Shown here piece by piece: positions 34,478 to 43,078 of a stretch of DNA of 64,000 bases (the stretch's first letter is position 1; every line of letters begins with the position of its first letter). The notes below the pieces were generated by a model that did not search any database, was not told where the DNA came from, and saw nothing but the letters and a program-made list of their open reading frames with translations. Source of the DNA: Clostridium sp. (GTDB lineage Bacteria > Bacillota > Clostridia > Clostridiales > Clostridiaceae); assembly GCF_021372645.1 (NCBI RefSeq), contig NZ_JAJFUC010000009.1, positions 25,322 to 89,321 on the forward strand, written 5' to 3'. The translations under genes and the position numbers were made by a program.

Positions 34478-35698
34478 ATGGCAAACGTATTAGATGAGCT
34501 ATTAGAAAGAGGATACATAAAGCAATTTACTCATGAAGAGGAAACTAGAAAATTATTAGAAAATGAAAAGGTAACTTTTTATATAGGCTTTGATCCAACA
34601 GCAGATAGCTTACATGTAGGACATTTTATAGCTATGATGTTTATGGCACATATGCAAAAAGCAGGACATAGACCAATAGCGTTAATTGGTGGAGGAACTG
34701 CTATGATTGGAGATCCAAGTGGTAAGACTGACATGAGAAAAATGCTTACAAAAGAAGATATTGAACATAATGTTAACTCTATAAAGAAGCAAATGGAAAG
34801 ATTTATAGATTTTACAGATGATAAGGCTTTATTAGTTAACAATGCAGATTGGTTATTAAATCTTAATTATGTTGATTTTTTAAGAGAAGTAGGAATTCAT
34901 TTTTCAGTAAATAGAATGTTAAGTGCTGAATGTTTTAAACAAAGATTAGAAAAAGGATTATCATTTTTAGAATTTAACTACATGTTAATGCAGGGATATG
35001 ATTTTTATGTTTTAAATCAAAAATATGGTTGTAAAATGGAACTTGGTGGAGATGATCAATGGTCTAATATGATAGCTGGTGTTGAGCTTGTAAGAAGAAA
35101 AGCTCAAGGTAATGCAATGGCTATGACTTGTACCTTATTAACTAACAGTCAAGGACAAAAGATGGGTAAGACTGTTGGAGGCGCATTATGGCTAAATCCA
35201 GAAAAGACTACACCATATGATTTCTATCAATATTGGAGAAATGTAGATGATCCAGATGTACAAAAATGTTTAGCGCTATTAACATTTTTGCCAATGGATG
35301 AAGTAAGAAGACTTGGAAGCTTAGAAGGCTCTGAAATAAATGATGCTAAGAAGATACTTGCATATGAAGTAACAAAGCTTGTTCACGGAGAAGAAGAAGC
35401 TAAAAAAGCAGAAGAAGCAGCGACTGCATTATTTGCAGGTGGAGCTGATATGTTAAATGTACCAACAGTAACAATAACTAAAGAAGAAATTGGATTACCA
35501 ATATTAGATATTATGGCGAGCACTAAAATTTTACCATCTAAAAAAGAAGGTAGAAGATTAATTGAACAAGGTGGACTTACTATTAATGGAGTTAAGATTG
35601 ATGATGTAAAAAGAATCTTGAATGAAGAAGATTTTCAAGATGGAGCAGCCTTAATTAAAAGAGGTAAGAAGAATTATAATAAAATAGAAATTAAATAA
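34478..35698 (+). CDS. tyrS: Tyrosyl-tRNA synthetase
   Basis: This 406-residue class I synthetase has the HIGH-type motif as LHVGHF (about 45-50), [17 protein letters not shown] and LQ-type [18 protein letters not shown] and the KMSKS-type loop as QKMGKTVGG (about 227) follow. A C-terminal S4 RNA-binding domain (about 340-406) has [17 protein letters not shown]. It charges tRNA-Tyr. AGGAGGT lies upstream. Unlike many Firmicute tyrS genes, no T-box leader is present in the short upstream spacer. Confidence 0.96.
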   Translation: MANVLDELLERGYIKQFTHEEETRKLLENEKVTFYIGFDPTADSLHVGHFIAMMFMAHMQKAGHRPIALIGGGTAMIGDPSGKTDMRKMLTKEDIEHNVNSIKKQMERFIDFTDDKALLVNNADWLLNLNYVDFLREVGIHFSVNRMLSAECFKQRLEKGLSFLEFNYMLMQGYDFYVLNQKYGCKMELGGDDQWSNMIAGVELVRRKAQGNAMAMTCTLLTNSQGQKMGKTVGGALWLNPEKTTPYDFYQYWRNVDDPDVQKCLALLTFLPMDEVRRLGSLEGSEINDAKKILAYEVTKLVHGEEEAKKAEEAATALFAGGADMLNVPTVTITKEEIGLPILDIMASTKILPSKKEGRRLIEQGGLTINGVKIDDVKRILNEEDFQDGAALIKRGKKNYNKIEIK

Positions 35699-35703
35699 TT
35701 TGC

Positions 35704-35844
35704 ATGATTAATCATAATATTGACAAAACAATTCTAAACTATGAGCTTGCAGATGAAATGATTGCAAAAACAGATGCTGAAAAAATCAAACTAACACTAA
35801 CAGAAGAAAATGAAGCAATAGACAAACAGAATGGGTATAAGTAA
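35704..35844 (+). CDS. Possible small ORF, 46 residues (uncertain)
   Basis: An ATG six bases after the tyrS stop opens MINHNIDKTILNYELADEMI and continues as a charged helical peptide to TAA. Codon use looks coding-like but no Shine-Dalgarno site is visible, so this may be a fragment of a lost gene rather than a working one. I do not recognise it. A terminator follows at 35889. The remaining 35913-36183 spacer is AT-rich with no other feature seen. Confidence 0.25.
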   Translation: MINHNIDKTILNYELADEMIAKTDAEKIKLTLTEENEAIDKQNGYK

Positions 35845-35888
35845 AATCTATATTTAAGCTGATTAATAGGCTTGATCCAAATAAAAAG

Positions 35889-35912
35889 TATCACTAAAGA
35901 GTGGTATTTTTT
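35889..35912 (+). terminator. Terminator downstream of tyrS
   Basis: TATCACT pairs with AGTGGTA (one G-T pair) across a four-base loop, followed by a T run. Confidence 0.6.
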
Positions 35913-36183
35913 ATTTTATGTAAAAATAAGTTTAATATTTTAGTAATAAGAGAATATTTAAAATAAATATTAAGTAACTCATTCAAATTAAATAAAATTT
36001 ATAGTACACTAAAAGTATACACTATGTGATTATAAACGAATTAAATAAAAATATTAAAGTTCTTGCTGGGAAAATTAATTTTTTTACAGCTGCACTAGAT
36101 AATTTTAGTTAATTTATATTTTTTTCATGAGATAAGTATATTAGAGTAGATTGAAGTATAAGTTATTGAGGGGAGAAGACGAT

Positions 36184-38088
36184 ATGCCAGGAATTTACAA
36201 TGTAAATAATGGTTATAATATAAATACAAAGAAAGTTTCTAGCAAGCTAACTTTTGAAGTAGGAGAGAAATTTACAGGAAGAGTAATTTCAAAGGGAGAC
36301 GGCAAGGACGTTACAATAAGATTATCAGATGGATGGCAATTTATTGCAGAACTTGATGGTAATGTTGATTTAAATGACATTAAATTAGTTAAATTTCAAG
36401 TAGATGGATTTAAAAATGGAAAACTAAATTTAAAATTAGTACAAGGAACTACAGATGAAGAAATAATTGGAGATGAAAACTTCCAAGATGTTATTGAAAA
36501 AGAAGGACTTTCAAAGGAAGATATTGATATTTTGAAGAAAATGGTTAAGCATAATATTCCATTAACTAAAGAGAATATTAATCAAATTAGAGGATTAATT
36601 CAATTTAATGAAAAAATGGCATCTAATCCAAAAGAAATAGATGCTTTTATTAAAACATATCTTCAAAGTAAAGATATACCAGCTAATAGTGCACAAGGTC
36701 AAGCTGTTAAGGAATTACTGACGAAATTTTTAGGTGAATTTAAAAATATGACGTCAGAAGATATACTTGCATTTGTAGAGAATAACTTGGATTTTTCAGA
36801 AGAAAATATAAACAGTTTTAATAAATTATTTAAAGGAGACTCTTCAATAGAGCAAATTCTTACAAAGATAAGTGATTCGTTAAACTCACTGGAAGTTTCA
36901 GATAATATATCAGATAATAATATGAGAACTGTAATTAACAATAAATTAATAAATAAAGAAGCAGAATTAACTAAAAATATATTTGATACTAATACAGCAT
37001 TAGCATCAAAAGTTTACAATGAAAATGATCCATTAACTAAGAAAATAAATATATTAGATGTATTAAGAACCCTAGCAGGAAGTGAAGATAGTGAACTAGA
37101 TATTATTCAAAAAAATGCGAGTAAAGAAAGTGGTAATGCTGAAAAAGTAAATCTCTCAATCTCATTAATTGAAAAATTAGAGGATAAAGAGGTAGTAAAA
37201 TTAATTAATGATACTATTGGAAATAGTTTGGCAACTAACGATGCTCCTAAGACTCAAGCAGAAAGTCTTATAGAAGCAACCAATAAAACAAAATTAGAAG
37301 GAATATTAAGTAACATAGAAGGCAAAGAAGTTAAATTTACAGATAGTGAATTTAAAGCATTTAAGGAATTATTAAATAGTAAAATTGAAGGAAAAGAAGT
37401 TTTGCAGGAGAATGTATTTGATGATAAAAAGATTATTCAAGCTAAAGACGTTTCAACAAATGCTGTAAAAGAAACAGTTGTAATTAAAGAAAATTTAGGA
37501 AAGTCTAATTTTGAAGATTTAATAAGAGAGAACTTAGACAATAAAGAAGCAATAAAATCTGATATGAAGAATAAAATTGAAAATGTAAGAGATATAGTTA
37601 AGAACTTAATAAATCAAACAGAATTAAAAGGTGATGGATATGAAAAGATAATGAATTTAGTAAAAGAAAATATTAATGACTTTAAAGTATTCAATTCTAT
37701 TAGTGATGAGTACTATTATTTAAACATTCCTATAACCGCAGATAGCAAGGAATATCCTTGTAAACTTATAATAAAAGATAATAGAAAAGATGGTAAAAAA
37801 ATAGATTCAACTAATGCTAAAATGGTTGTAAGTGTTAAAACTATAAATTTAGGAGAAGTTGATGGATATGTGACTATGAGAGAAAATAAGATTGATGTAA
37901 AATTAAAATGTGAAAGTGATTTTACTTCTGTTTTAAATCACAATAAATCAAAATTAGCTGATGGATTATCATCATTGGGACTATTTGTAAATATAAATGT
38001 GTCAGCTAAAGATAAACCTGTAGATTTAGTGAGCTGTAGAAATTTCTTTAATGATTTAACTATTTCTACTATTGATATTAAGGTATAA
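36184..38088 (+). CDS. FliK-like large protein paired with an FlhB-C-like protein
   Basis: The ATG at 36184 (MPGIYNVNNG) is preferred over a TTG at 36151 because GAGGGGAGAAG lies between them; it gives 634 residues. The N-terminal 90 residues form a beta-rich unit (VGEKFTGRVISKGDGKDVTI). The long middle is charged and repetitive. The C-terminal 130 residues resemble the FliK C-terminal fold, with the NLGEVDGYVTM strand followed by LKCESDFTSVLNHNKSKLAD and a closing helix. Clostridia and Bacillus (YlqG-YlqH) carry this pair away from the main flagellar cluster. It has no signal peptide. A role in export or hook-length control is inferred from family only. Confidence 0.6.
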   Translation: MPGIYNVNNGYNINTKKVSSKLTFEVGEKFTGRVISKGDGKDVTIRLSDGWQFIAELDGNVDLNDIKLVKFQVDGFKNGKLNLKLVQGTTDEEIIGDENFQDVIEKEGLSKEDIDILKKMVKHNIPLTKENINQIRGLIQFNEKMASNPKEIDAFIKTYLQSKDIPANSAQGQAVKELLTKFLGEFKNMTSEDILAFVENNLDFSEENINSFNKLFKGDSSIEQILTKISDSLNSLEVSDNISDNNMRTVINNKLINKEAELTKNIFDTNTALASKVYNENDPLTKKINILDVLRTLAGSEDSELDIIQKNASKESGNAEKVNLSISLIEKLEDKEVVKLINDTIGNSLATNDAPKTQAESLIEATNKTKLEGILSNIEGKEVKFTDSEFKAFKELLNSKIEGKEVLQENVFDDKKIIQAKDVSTNAVKETVVIKENLGKSNFEDLIRENLDNKEAIKSDMKNKIENVRDIVKNLINQTELKGDGYEKIMNLVKENINDFKVFNSISDEYYYLNIPITADSKEYPCKLIIKDNRKDGKKIDSTNAKMVVSVKTINLGEVDGYVTMRENKIDVKLKCESDFTSVLNHNKSKLADGLSSLGLFVNINVSAKDKPVDLVSCRNFFNDLTISTIDIKV

Positions 38089-38099
38089 TATATTAATAG

Positions 38100-38220
38100 T
38101 AGAAATAGTTAAGAGTTAACAGTTAAGGAACAAAATCCGAAGGATTTTGAAAAATATATTTATGAAATTATGGAGGAGCTTCTTCCGTAACTGTAAATTG
38201 TTAATTGTAAACTGTTAACT
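38100..38220. repeat. Interspersed inverted-repeat element, family R3 (copy 2)
   Basis: The left end AGTTAAGAGTTAACAGTTAA resembles the complement of the right end AGTTAACAGTTTACAATTAA. Inside is AAGGAACAAAATCC with a small hairpin (AAATCC/GGATTT), as in the 27664 copy. It separates two genes expected to act together. Confidence 0.55.
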
Positions 38221-38242
38221 GAAATGAGGGGTGCACAAAGAG

Positions 38243-38500
38243 ATGAATCAGAGAAAAAAGGCAGTGGCATTAAAATACGAATTTAATAGCGACGCGCCCA
38301 TAGTTACAGCATCAGGAATGGGTCATATTGCAGATAAGATAATAGAAAGAGCAACAGATAATGATGTTCCAATAGCATATAATAAAGAATTAACTGATTT
38401 ATTATGTAATGTGGATGTTGGAGATGAAATTCCTACAGAATTATATGAAGCAGTAGCACATGTAATAGCTTTTATTACAGATTTAGATAAGAAGAGATAG
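38243..38500 (+). CDS. FlhB C-terminal domain-like protein (EscU/YscU/FlhB family, FlhX/YlqH-type)
   Basis: The ATG at 38243 gives 85 residues; an upstream GTG at 38231 overlaps the ribosome binding site AGGGGTG. The sequence begins RKKAVALKYEFNSDAPIVTA, which is the part of FlhB right after its NPTH self-cleavage site, continuing ADKIIERATDNDVPIAYNKE. It lacks the membrane domain and the NPTH motif. Related small proteins can stand in for the FlhB cytoplasmic domain, or may have other roles. Its partner is the FliK-like gene upstream. Confidence 0.8.
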   Translation: MNQRKKAVALKYEFNSDAPIVTASGMGHIADKIIERATDNDVPIAYNKELTDLLCNVDVGDEIPTELYEAVAHVIAFITDLDKKR

Positions 38501-38523
38501 GACAACAGAAAGGTGATAAATAA

Positions 38524-39213
38524 ATGGCACTTTATACTATTTCGGATTTACACTTAGGATTTAATGTTGAAAAGCCTATGGATATTTTCGGTGATAAATG
38601 GAAAAATCATAGTGATAAGATAAAAGAAAATTGGCTTAGCAAAATAACTGAAGAGGATATGGTGCTTATAGCTGGAGATATTTCTTGGTCTTTAAAAGAA
38701 CAAGATAGTAAATATGATTTAGATTGGATAAATGAATTACCTGGTAAAAAGATTATAAGCAAAGGTAATCATGATTATTGGTGGGGAAGTATTGCAAAGT
38801 TAAATAGTATGTATGAAAATACTAAATTCCTTCAAAATAACTTTTATGTTTATGAAGATTATGCTATATGTGGAACTAGAGGCTGGATATGTCCTAATGG
38901 AGATAAGTATAGTGCTAAGGATGAAAAAATATATAGTAGAGAGCAAATAAGATTAAGGCTTTCTTTAGATGCTGCAAAGAACAATGGATTTGAAAAGATT
39001 ATAGTTATGCTTCATTATCCTCCAACAAATGAAAACTGTGAGGAATCTGAACTTACCAAGATAATAAAAGAATATAAAGTTCATAAAGTTATTTATGGGC
39101 ATTTACATGGACCTGCATTATTAGGAAAGTTATTAAATGGGTATTTTGATGAGGTAGAATATATATTGACATCAGCAGACTATCTTGATTTTAATCCAAA
39201 AAGAATAATTTAA
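38524..39213 (+). CDS. Calcineurin-like metallophosphoesterase
   Basis: This 229-residue protein contains the five metallophosphoesterase blocks: DLHLG (residues 8-12), AGDISW, KGNHDYWW (about 80-87), MLHYPP (about 160) and YGHLHGP (about 192). It needs two metal ions and hydrolyses phosphoesters; the substrate is unknown. Homologues sit widely in Firmicutes as stand-alone genes. AAAGGTGAT lies upstream. It starts 23 bases after the FlhB-like gene and is probably in the same transcript, ending at the terminator at 39314. Confidence 0.85.
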   Translation: MALYTISDLHLGFNVEKPMDIFGDKWKNHSDKIKENWLSKITEEDMVLIAGDISWSLKEQDSKYDLDWINELPGKKIISKGNHDYWWGSIAKLNSMYENTKFLQNNFYVYEDYAICGTRGWICPNGDKYSAKDEKIYSREQIRLRLSLDAAKNNGFEKIIVMLHYPPTNENCEESELTKIIKEYKVHKVIYGHLHGPALLGKLLNGYFDEVEYILTSADYLDFNPKRII

Positions 39214-39215
39214 GA

Positions 39216-39267
39216 ACATAAGTGAGAGTCCAAATTTGAAGTGAGTAAATATGAATCGGGTTTCCTT
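39216..39267. repeat. Interspersed repeat, family R2 (minus orientation)
   Basis: The complement reads AAGGAAACCCGATTCATATT and ends GACTCTCACTTATGTT, matching both edges of the copy at 25603-25679 with a shorter centre. Confidence 0.5.
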
Positions 39268-39313
39268 AAAATTGAAAATTGCACTTATGCAGCTATGCCA
39301 CGAAATTAATTAT

Positions 39314-39353
39314 ATAATAATAAGCTATCTAAAGTTAGATAGCTTATTATTAT
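39314..39353. terminator. Bidirectional terminator between the phosphoesterase and DUF2225 genes
   Basis: An 18-bp perfect stem (core AAGCTATCTA / TAGATAGCTT) with loop AAGT is flanked by A/T-rich runs on both sides. Confidence 0.8.
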
Positions 39354-39368
39354 TTGCAACTTTTACAA

Positions 39369-39520
39369 TTATAATAAATTTGTTATTAAATTACTAATGT
39401 TTTTAATATCATTTTTTTGAGTATGAAGGCTTGAAGCAATTTCCTTAGATAAAGTTTCATGCTCGCGAAAAAGAACGTTAATATTATCAACTGATGATAT
39501 TACATTATCTTTTTTTAAAC
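39369..39520 (-). pseudogene. Fragment resembling a chemoreceptor C-terminus
   Basis: On the minus strand, an open frame without a start codon reads KKDNVISSVDNINVLFREHE, then TLSKEIASSLHTQKNDIKNI, ending at TAA (39371-39369). The SKEIASSLxTQxxxIxxI pattern resembles the coiled signalling helix end of methyl-accepting chemotaxis proteins. It overlaps the DUF2225 gene end in another frame. It is probably a relic. Confidence 0.35.
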
Positions 39521-40195
39521 ATTTATATTTTTGATTAAATCTTTACCAATACGAGCCATTTCTTTAACCTTATAAGAAGAATTTGTACTAACAATAGTTT
39601 TTGAGTACCATAGTAATGCAGTTTGATAGTCTCCTAATTTTCTGTTTAGTTCACCAAGGAGATACATTAAAGAGTCCCTTTGTAATCCATACATAGGAAA
39701 AATTTCTTTTATATAAGCATCATTAAAACCCTCAAGAGCTTGTTTTAGAAATAATGTTTCTTGAGTAGTATTATCTAATAGCCTATTCATCCAAGCAATT
39801 TTTAATGAAATCATAGCCTTTGTACTATCTGGAAGATTAATGAGTATAGCATTTAATAAAGCTAATTTATAACGTTCAATTGCTAATTTCTCATCCAAAA
39901 TATCAGGATATTCTCTCGGTTTCCATTTTGGAGTTACATTGCTTAAAACAAGTTCTCTTTTATGAGATTTAAGGTTTTCAAAATCTGATTTCATTGCTGC
40001 ATAGCCACAAGAATTACATATGCAGACATCATAAAAATATGGATTTGCTACTGAATATCTTATGAAAAAATCTGAATCTTTAGACATAACTCTTGGTGAC
40101 TTAGATTTTACAGTTTTAGTTTTAAAATGTGAATCGCAAACAGGACAAATTACCTGTTTATCGAATAAATGATTAATTATATTTGTGTCGTTCAT
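39515..40195 (-). CDS. DUF2225 zinc-ribbon protein
   Basis: This 226-residue protein has an N-terminal zinc-binding pair CPVC (about 18-21) and CICNSCGYAAMKSDF (about 55). A helical, TPR-like C-terminal part follows, with RYKLALLNAILI and KLGDYQTALLWYSKTI repeats. This is the DUF2225 family, common in Firmicutes, of unknown function. It stands alone on the minus strand. Confidence 0.8.
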   Translation of the reverse strand: MNDTNIINHLFDKQVICPVCDSHFKTKTVKSKSPRVMSKDSDFFIRYSVANPYFYDVCICNSCGYAAMKSDFENLKSHKRELVLSNVTPKWKPREYPDILDEKLAIERYKLALLNAILINLPDSTKAMISLKIAWMNRLLDNTTQETLFLKQALEGFNDAYIKEIFPMYGLQRDSLMYLLGELNRKLGDYQTALLWYSKTIVSTNSSYKVKEMARIGKDLIKNINV

Positions 40196-40398
40196 TTTTA
40201 GTCACCTCATTAAAAGCACATATGCTTATAAAAATTTTTTTATAGTACATATAGATTATACCATATTAAAAAATTACATAAATAAATTATAAAACTTTTT
40301 TCACAAGTTTATTTATTAATAATTACACATAATTTAAAGTTTTTGATATAATAGATAAGAATGATATTGAGAAATAATGTAATTAAAGGGTGGTATTA

Positions 40399-41190
40399 AT
40401 GGCAATAAATGATTGGAAGATTTTTTTAATGCCTTACGAGCAAGCAGTAGATGAGCTGAAGGTTAAATTAAAATCAATTAGAAAAGAATATAGAAGAAAA
40501 AGTGAATATTCACCTATAGAATTTGTTACTGGAAGAGTAAAAGAAGTATCAAGTATGTTAGAAAAAGCTAACAAATTTGAAATTCCCATAGACAGAGTTA
40601 GGTATGAACTTGAAGATATTGCAGGCATACGAATAATGTGCCAATTTGTTGATGATATAGATACTGTTGTTCAGATATTAAGAGGTCGCAGAGATATGAA
40701 AATTCTTTACGAAAAAGATTATGTAAGAAATGTTAAAGAAAGTGGTTATAGAAGTTATCATATGATAATAAAGTATCCAGTAAGTATGGCAGAAGGAGTA
40801 GTTGAAATTTTAGCAGAATTTCAAATAAGAACATTAGCTATGAACTTTTGGGCAACAATTGAACATTCTCTTAATTATAAATACAAACAACACATACCAG
40901 AGCAATTAAAAGAAAAGCTCAAACGTTCTGCAGATGCAGCATTTAGATTAGATGAAGAGATGCTAGAGATTAAAGATGAAATTAAGGATGCTCAAAAATT
41001 ATTTGAAGTTAAATCTCATTTAATTTCTAACATAATGAATTCATTATTAACATTGATTTCATTAGGTAAAGAAGCCGAAGCATCTAGATATCAGAAGACT
41101 TTAAATAAGTTAATAGAAGATGGTGAAGTTTGGGAACTAAATAGTTTACTTTTTTCTGTTAAAAAAGTAATTGAAAAATATAAAGATTAG
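40399..41190 (+). CDS. Small alarmone synthetase (RelQ/YjbM-type (p)ppGpp synthetase)
   Basis: The ATG at 40399 (MAINDWKIFLMPYEQAVDEL) follows AAAGGGTGG; a GTG at 40390 is inside that site. The 263-residue protein has only the RelA/SpoT synthetase domain: SPIEFVTGRVKEVSSMLEKA, YELEDIAGIRIMCQF, YEKDYVRNVKESGYRSYHMI and AEFQIRTLAMNFWATIEHSL. There is no HD hydrolase, TGS or ACT domain. It makes (p)ppGpp from GTP/GDP and ATP under stress. It is probably monocistronic and is followed by a hairpin at 41194. Confidence 0.92.
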   Translation: MAINDWKIFLMPYEQAVDELKVKLKSIRKEYRRKSEYSPIEFVTGRVKEVSSMLEKANKFEIPIDRVRYELEDIAGIRIMCQFVDDIDTVVQILRGRRDMKILYEKDYVRNVKESGYRSYHMIIKYPVSMAEGVVEILAEFQIRTLAMNFWATIEHSLNYKYKQHIPEQLKEKLKRSADAAFRLDEEMLEIKDEIKDAQKLFEVKSHLISNIMNSLLTLISLGKEAEASRYQKTLNKLIEDGEVWELNSLLFSVKKVIEKYKD

Positions 41191-41193
41191 AAC

Positions 41194-41229
41194 GGGCTAT
41201 GTTTGATAAATATTAATCAAACATAGCCC
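41194..41229. terminator. Strong hairpin after the alarmone synthetase gene
   Basis: GGGCTATGTTTGAT pairs perfectly with ATCAAACATAGCCC around an eight-base loop. The downstream flank is CTAAAAAGT rather than a T tract, so it may terminate weakly or stabilise the transcript end. Confidence 0.5.
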
Positions 41230-41263
41230 TAAAAAGTTAAATACTATGTAAAGGAGACAATCA

Positions 41264-41311
41264 ATGGGTAGAGAAGAATTGTTATTGAAATTAAAAAATG
41301 ATTTAGTGTGA
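41264..41311 (+). pseudogene. Truncated ORF start cut by an R2 repeat
   Basis: A strong AAGGAG site precedes ATG at 41264, which encodes MGREELLLKLKNDLV and then stops at TGA inside an R2 repeat. The good initiation signals with only 15 codons suggest the 5' end of a gene whose body was lost. Confidence 0.35.
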
Positions 41312-41348
41312 ATCACTTACTCAGCGAACCAATGTGAACCGAGCTTCA
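41305..41348. repeat. Interspersed repeat, family R2 (minus orientation, partial)
   Basis: The complement reads GAAGCTCGGTTCACATTGG, then TTCGCTGAGTAAGT, matching the copy at 25603-25679 with few substitutions. Confidence 0.5.
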
Positions 41349-41427
41349 TTAAATAATATTTTTTGTAGTAGTATAATGTGATATAATTGTAAATATGTTA
41401 CAAAAAATAATAAGGAGAAAGCAAAGT

Positions 41428-41595
41428 ATGGATTTTGAAGAAAGAAAGCAACAACTTTTAAAAAAAGCATATTCATTAGAGGAGAGTATTAAATTTAGTG
41501 ATAGCTATAAAAGAAGTTTTTTTGAATTAGTTGAAGATGTTATATTGTATTTATTACAAACTCAAGATGTTTTTTCGGATAATTCATGCTTATAA
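41428..41595 (+). CDS. Small hypothetical protein, 55 residues
   Basis: The ATG at 41428 follows AAGGAGAAAG with good spacing; an ATG at 41395 would place that site inside the gene. The product begins MDFEERKQQLLKKAYSLEES and is predicted helical and acidic, ending LLQTQDVFSDNSCL. I do not recognise a family. It precedes another unknown gene on the same strand and may be co-transcribed with it. Confidence 0.55.
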   Translation: MDFEERKQQLLKKAYSLEESIKFSDSYKRSFFELVEDVILYLLQTQDVFSDNSCL

Positions 41596-41688
41596 TGAAA
41601 ATACTCCAAAGGGACTGGAAAATATAACTTTAAATATGCAAATATAAGCTTATATGTTAAAATGAATTATAAGGCTGGAGGGATATGC

Positions 41689-42354
41689 TTGATAAAAGCA
41701 ATAAAAAATATAGATTATATAATGTTGATAGCTCTACTTCTCATAGTCAGTGTGATAGTAAATATATATGCGTTATTTAAACTAAATGATTATAAATATA
41801 AAATAGGGCAACAATCATATATTAAAATCGAAGATGTTAAGCAAAGAAATGAGAGCAATATGGATATATTATCAGAAAGCATTGAAAAGGGTAGTATAAA
41901 AAATGAAGAATTGCTAAAACTTTATAAAAATTATGATGTTATAACAAGTGATATAATTGATTTGTGGCAACAATATGGAGCATATACACAAAATTCATTA
42001 TTAATATTCTCTAAAAAAATAGAAACAAATAAGATAATGGAAAATGATATACATGGAAAAATGAAAGAATATATGTTATCTGTTTTAAATAGGGAAATGA
42101 AAAATGAGAAAAGTAAATTACAATTAGAAAGTGAAGAGTTGCAATCTTTTAAAGATATGTATGAAATTTCTTCAAGGATATATGAATATCTTAATAAATT
42201 CAATGAAGAAATATTAAATGGAGTTACTGGAGAAGATAAAGAAAAAAAGGTTATAAAACAACATTATTGGATAGACATGTTAGAAGGTATATATGATATA
42301 AGTGATGATTATGTGAATTTGCAATGGAAAATAGAAGCAACCAATATAGGGTGA
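41689..42354 (+). CDS. Membrane-anchored coiled-coil protein of unknown function (TTG start)
   Basis: A GGAGGG site at 41676-41681 points to the TTG at 41689, giving 221 residues. An ATG at 41662 would put the site inside the frame. The product has one N-terminal membrane helix (YIMLIALLLIVSVIVNIYAL) and an extended charged helical domain (about 40-220) likely to lie outside the membrane or form a coiled coil. It has no cysteine in the mature region and no motif I recognise. The long acidic, lysine-rich helices resemble sensor or septum-linked accessory proteins, but this is only impression. Confidence 0.6.
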   Translation: MIKAIKNIDYIMLIALLLIVSVIVNIYALFKLNDYKYKIGQQSYIKIEDVKQRNESNMDILSESIEKGSIKNEELLKLYKNYDVITSDIIDLWQQYGAYTQNSLLIFSKKIETNKIMENDIHGKMKEYMLSVLNREMKNEKSKLQLESEELQSFKDMYEISSRIYEYLNKFNEEILNGVTGEDKEKKVIKQHYWIDMLEGIYDISDDYVNLQWKIEATNIG

Positions 42355-42469
42355 GCAGAGTAATTAATAAGATTTTAAATTATGATTATAGATATACTAA
42401 ATTAAAGTTTTAAGTTTGTGTATTTATATATTAATCTTAGAGTTTAAATGTTTAGCTACAAATAAAAAA

Positions 42470-42510
42470 ATGTAGAATAAATGTTAAATATTCTTACATT
42501 AATTCTACAT
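42470..42510. terminator. Hairpin between convergent genes
   Basis: ATGTAGAAT pairs with ATTCTACAT around an AT-rich 23-base loop, flanked by A and T runs usable from both directions. Confidence 0.45.
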
Positions 42511-42528
42511 TAATTATTTAATATAATT

Positions 42529-42858
42529 TTAGTGGCATCCAGCACAAGAGCCACCACATCCACCTTCAGGTTCAGTGACAGGCTTTAAACTTAAACCATT
42601 TCCTTCATTTTCATCAGAAGAAAGGATTATAAAACCACCAAATTGTTCTATTAGGCTTTTTTCAAATATAAATGAAATGTCGTTGATTTTTTCAACTTCA
42701 TCGTCATCTTTGGCTTCTGAAACGGAGATATTAAAAATTGGACCGCTACATGCAAAGCCAGCAAAATTTAGTCTAATATTGAAATCAGTTATTTTATTTT
42801 CGTCTAAAAAAGATTTGAACTCATTATAAGCTTCTTCGCTTATAGTAACATTTTTCAT
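42529..42858 (-). CDS. HesB/IscA-like protein (Cys form of the HesB-like selenoprotein family)
   Basis: The ATG at 42858 (MKNVTISEEAYNEF) follows AGTAGGTG and gives 109 residues; an upstream start at 42891 adds residues foreign to the family. It has the HesB core with the conserved cysteine in NFAGFACSGPIFNI (Cys37) and a C-terminal EPEGGCGGSCAGCH tail rich in cysteine. Relatives in Firmicutes and other anaerobes include selenoproteins with Sec at the Cys37 position; here the codon is TGC-type (Cys). It probably takes part in Fe-S or selenium-related redox chemistry. Confidence 0.82.
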   Translation of the reverse strand: MKNVTISEEAYNEFKSFLDENKITDFNIRLNFAGFACSGPIFNISVSEAKDDDEVEKINDISFIFEKSLIEQFGGFIILSSDENEGNGLSLKPVTEPEGGCGGSCAGCH

Positions 42859-43078
42859 ATAAGCACCTACTTTACAAAATATTAATGACACTAAATCATT
42901 AACGTAAGTATAGCATATATATATGAAAATAAAAAGTTAATTTAATAGTTATATTATGAGGAACAATGTGTTATTATATTATAATTTGTTAAATAAAATT
43001 GGATTTAGAATTTAAATCTGATTTAATAAATATGAAGTAAAACTTTTGATATAAATATTTCAAGAAGGGGAAGTAATT

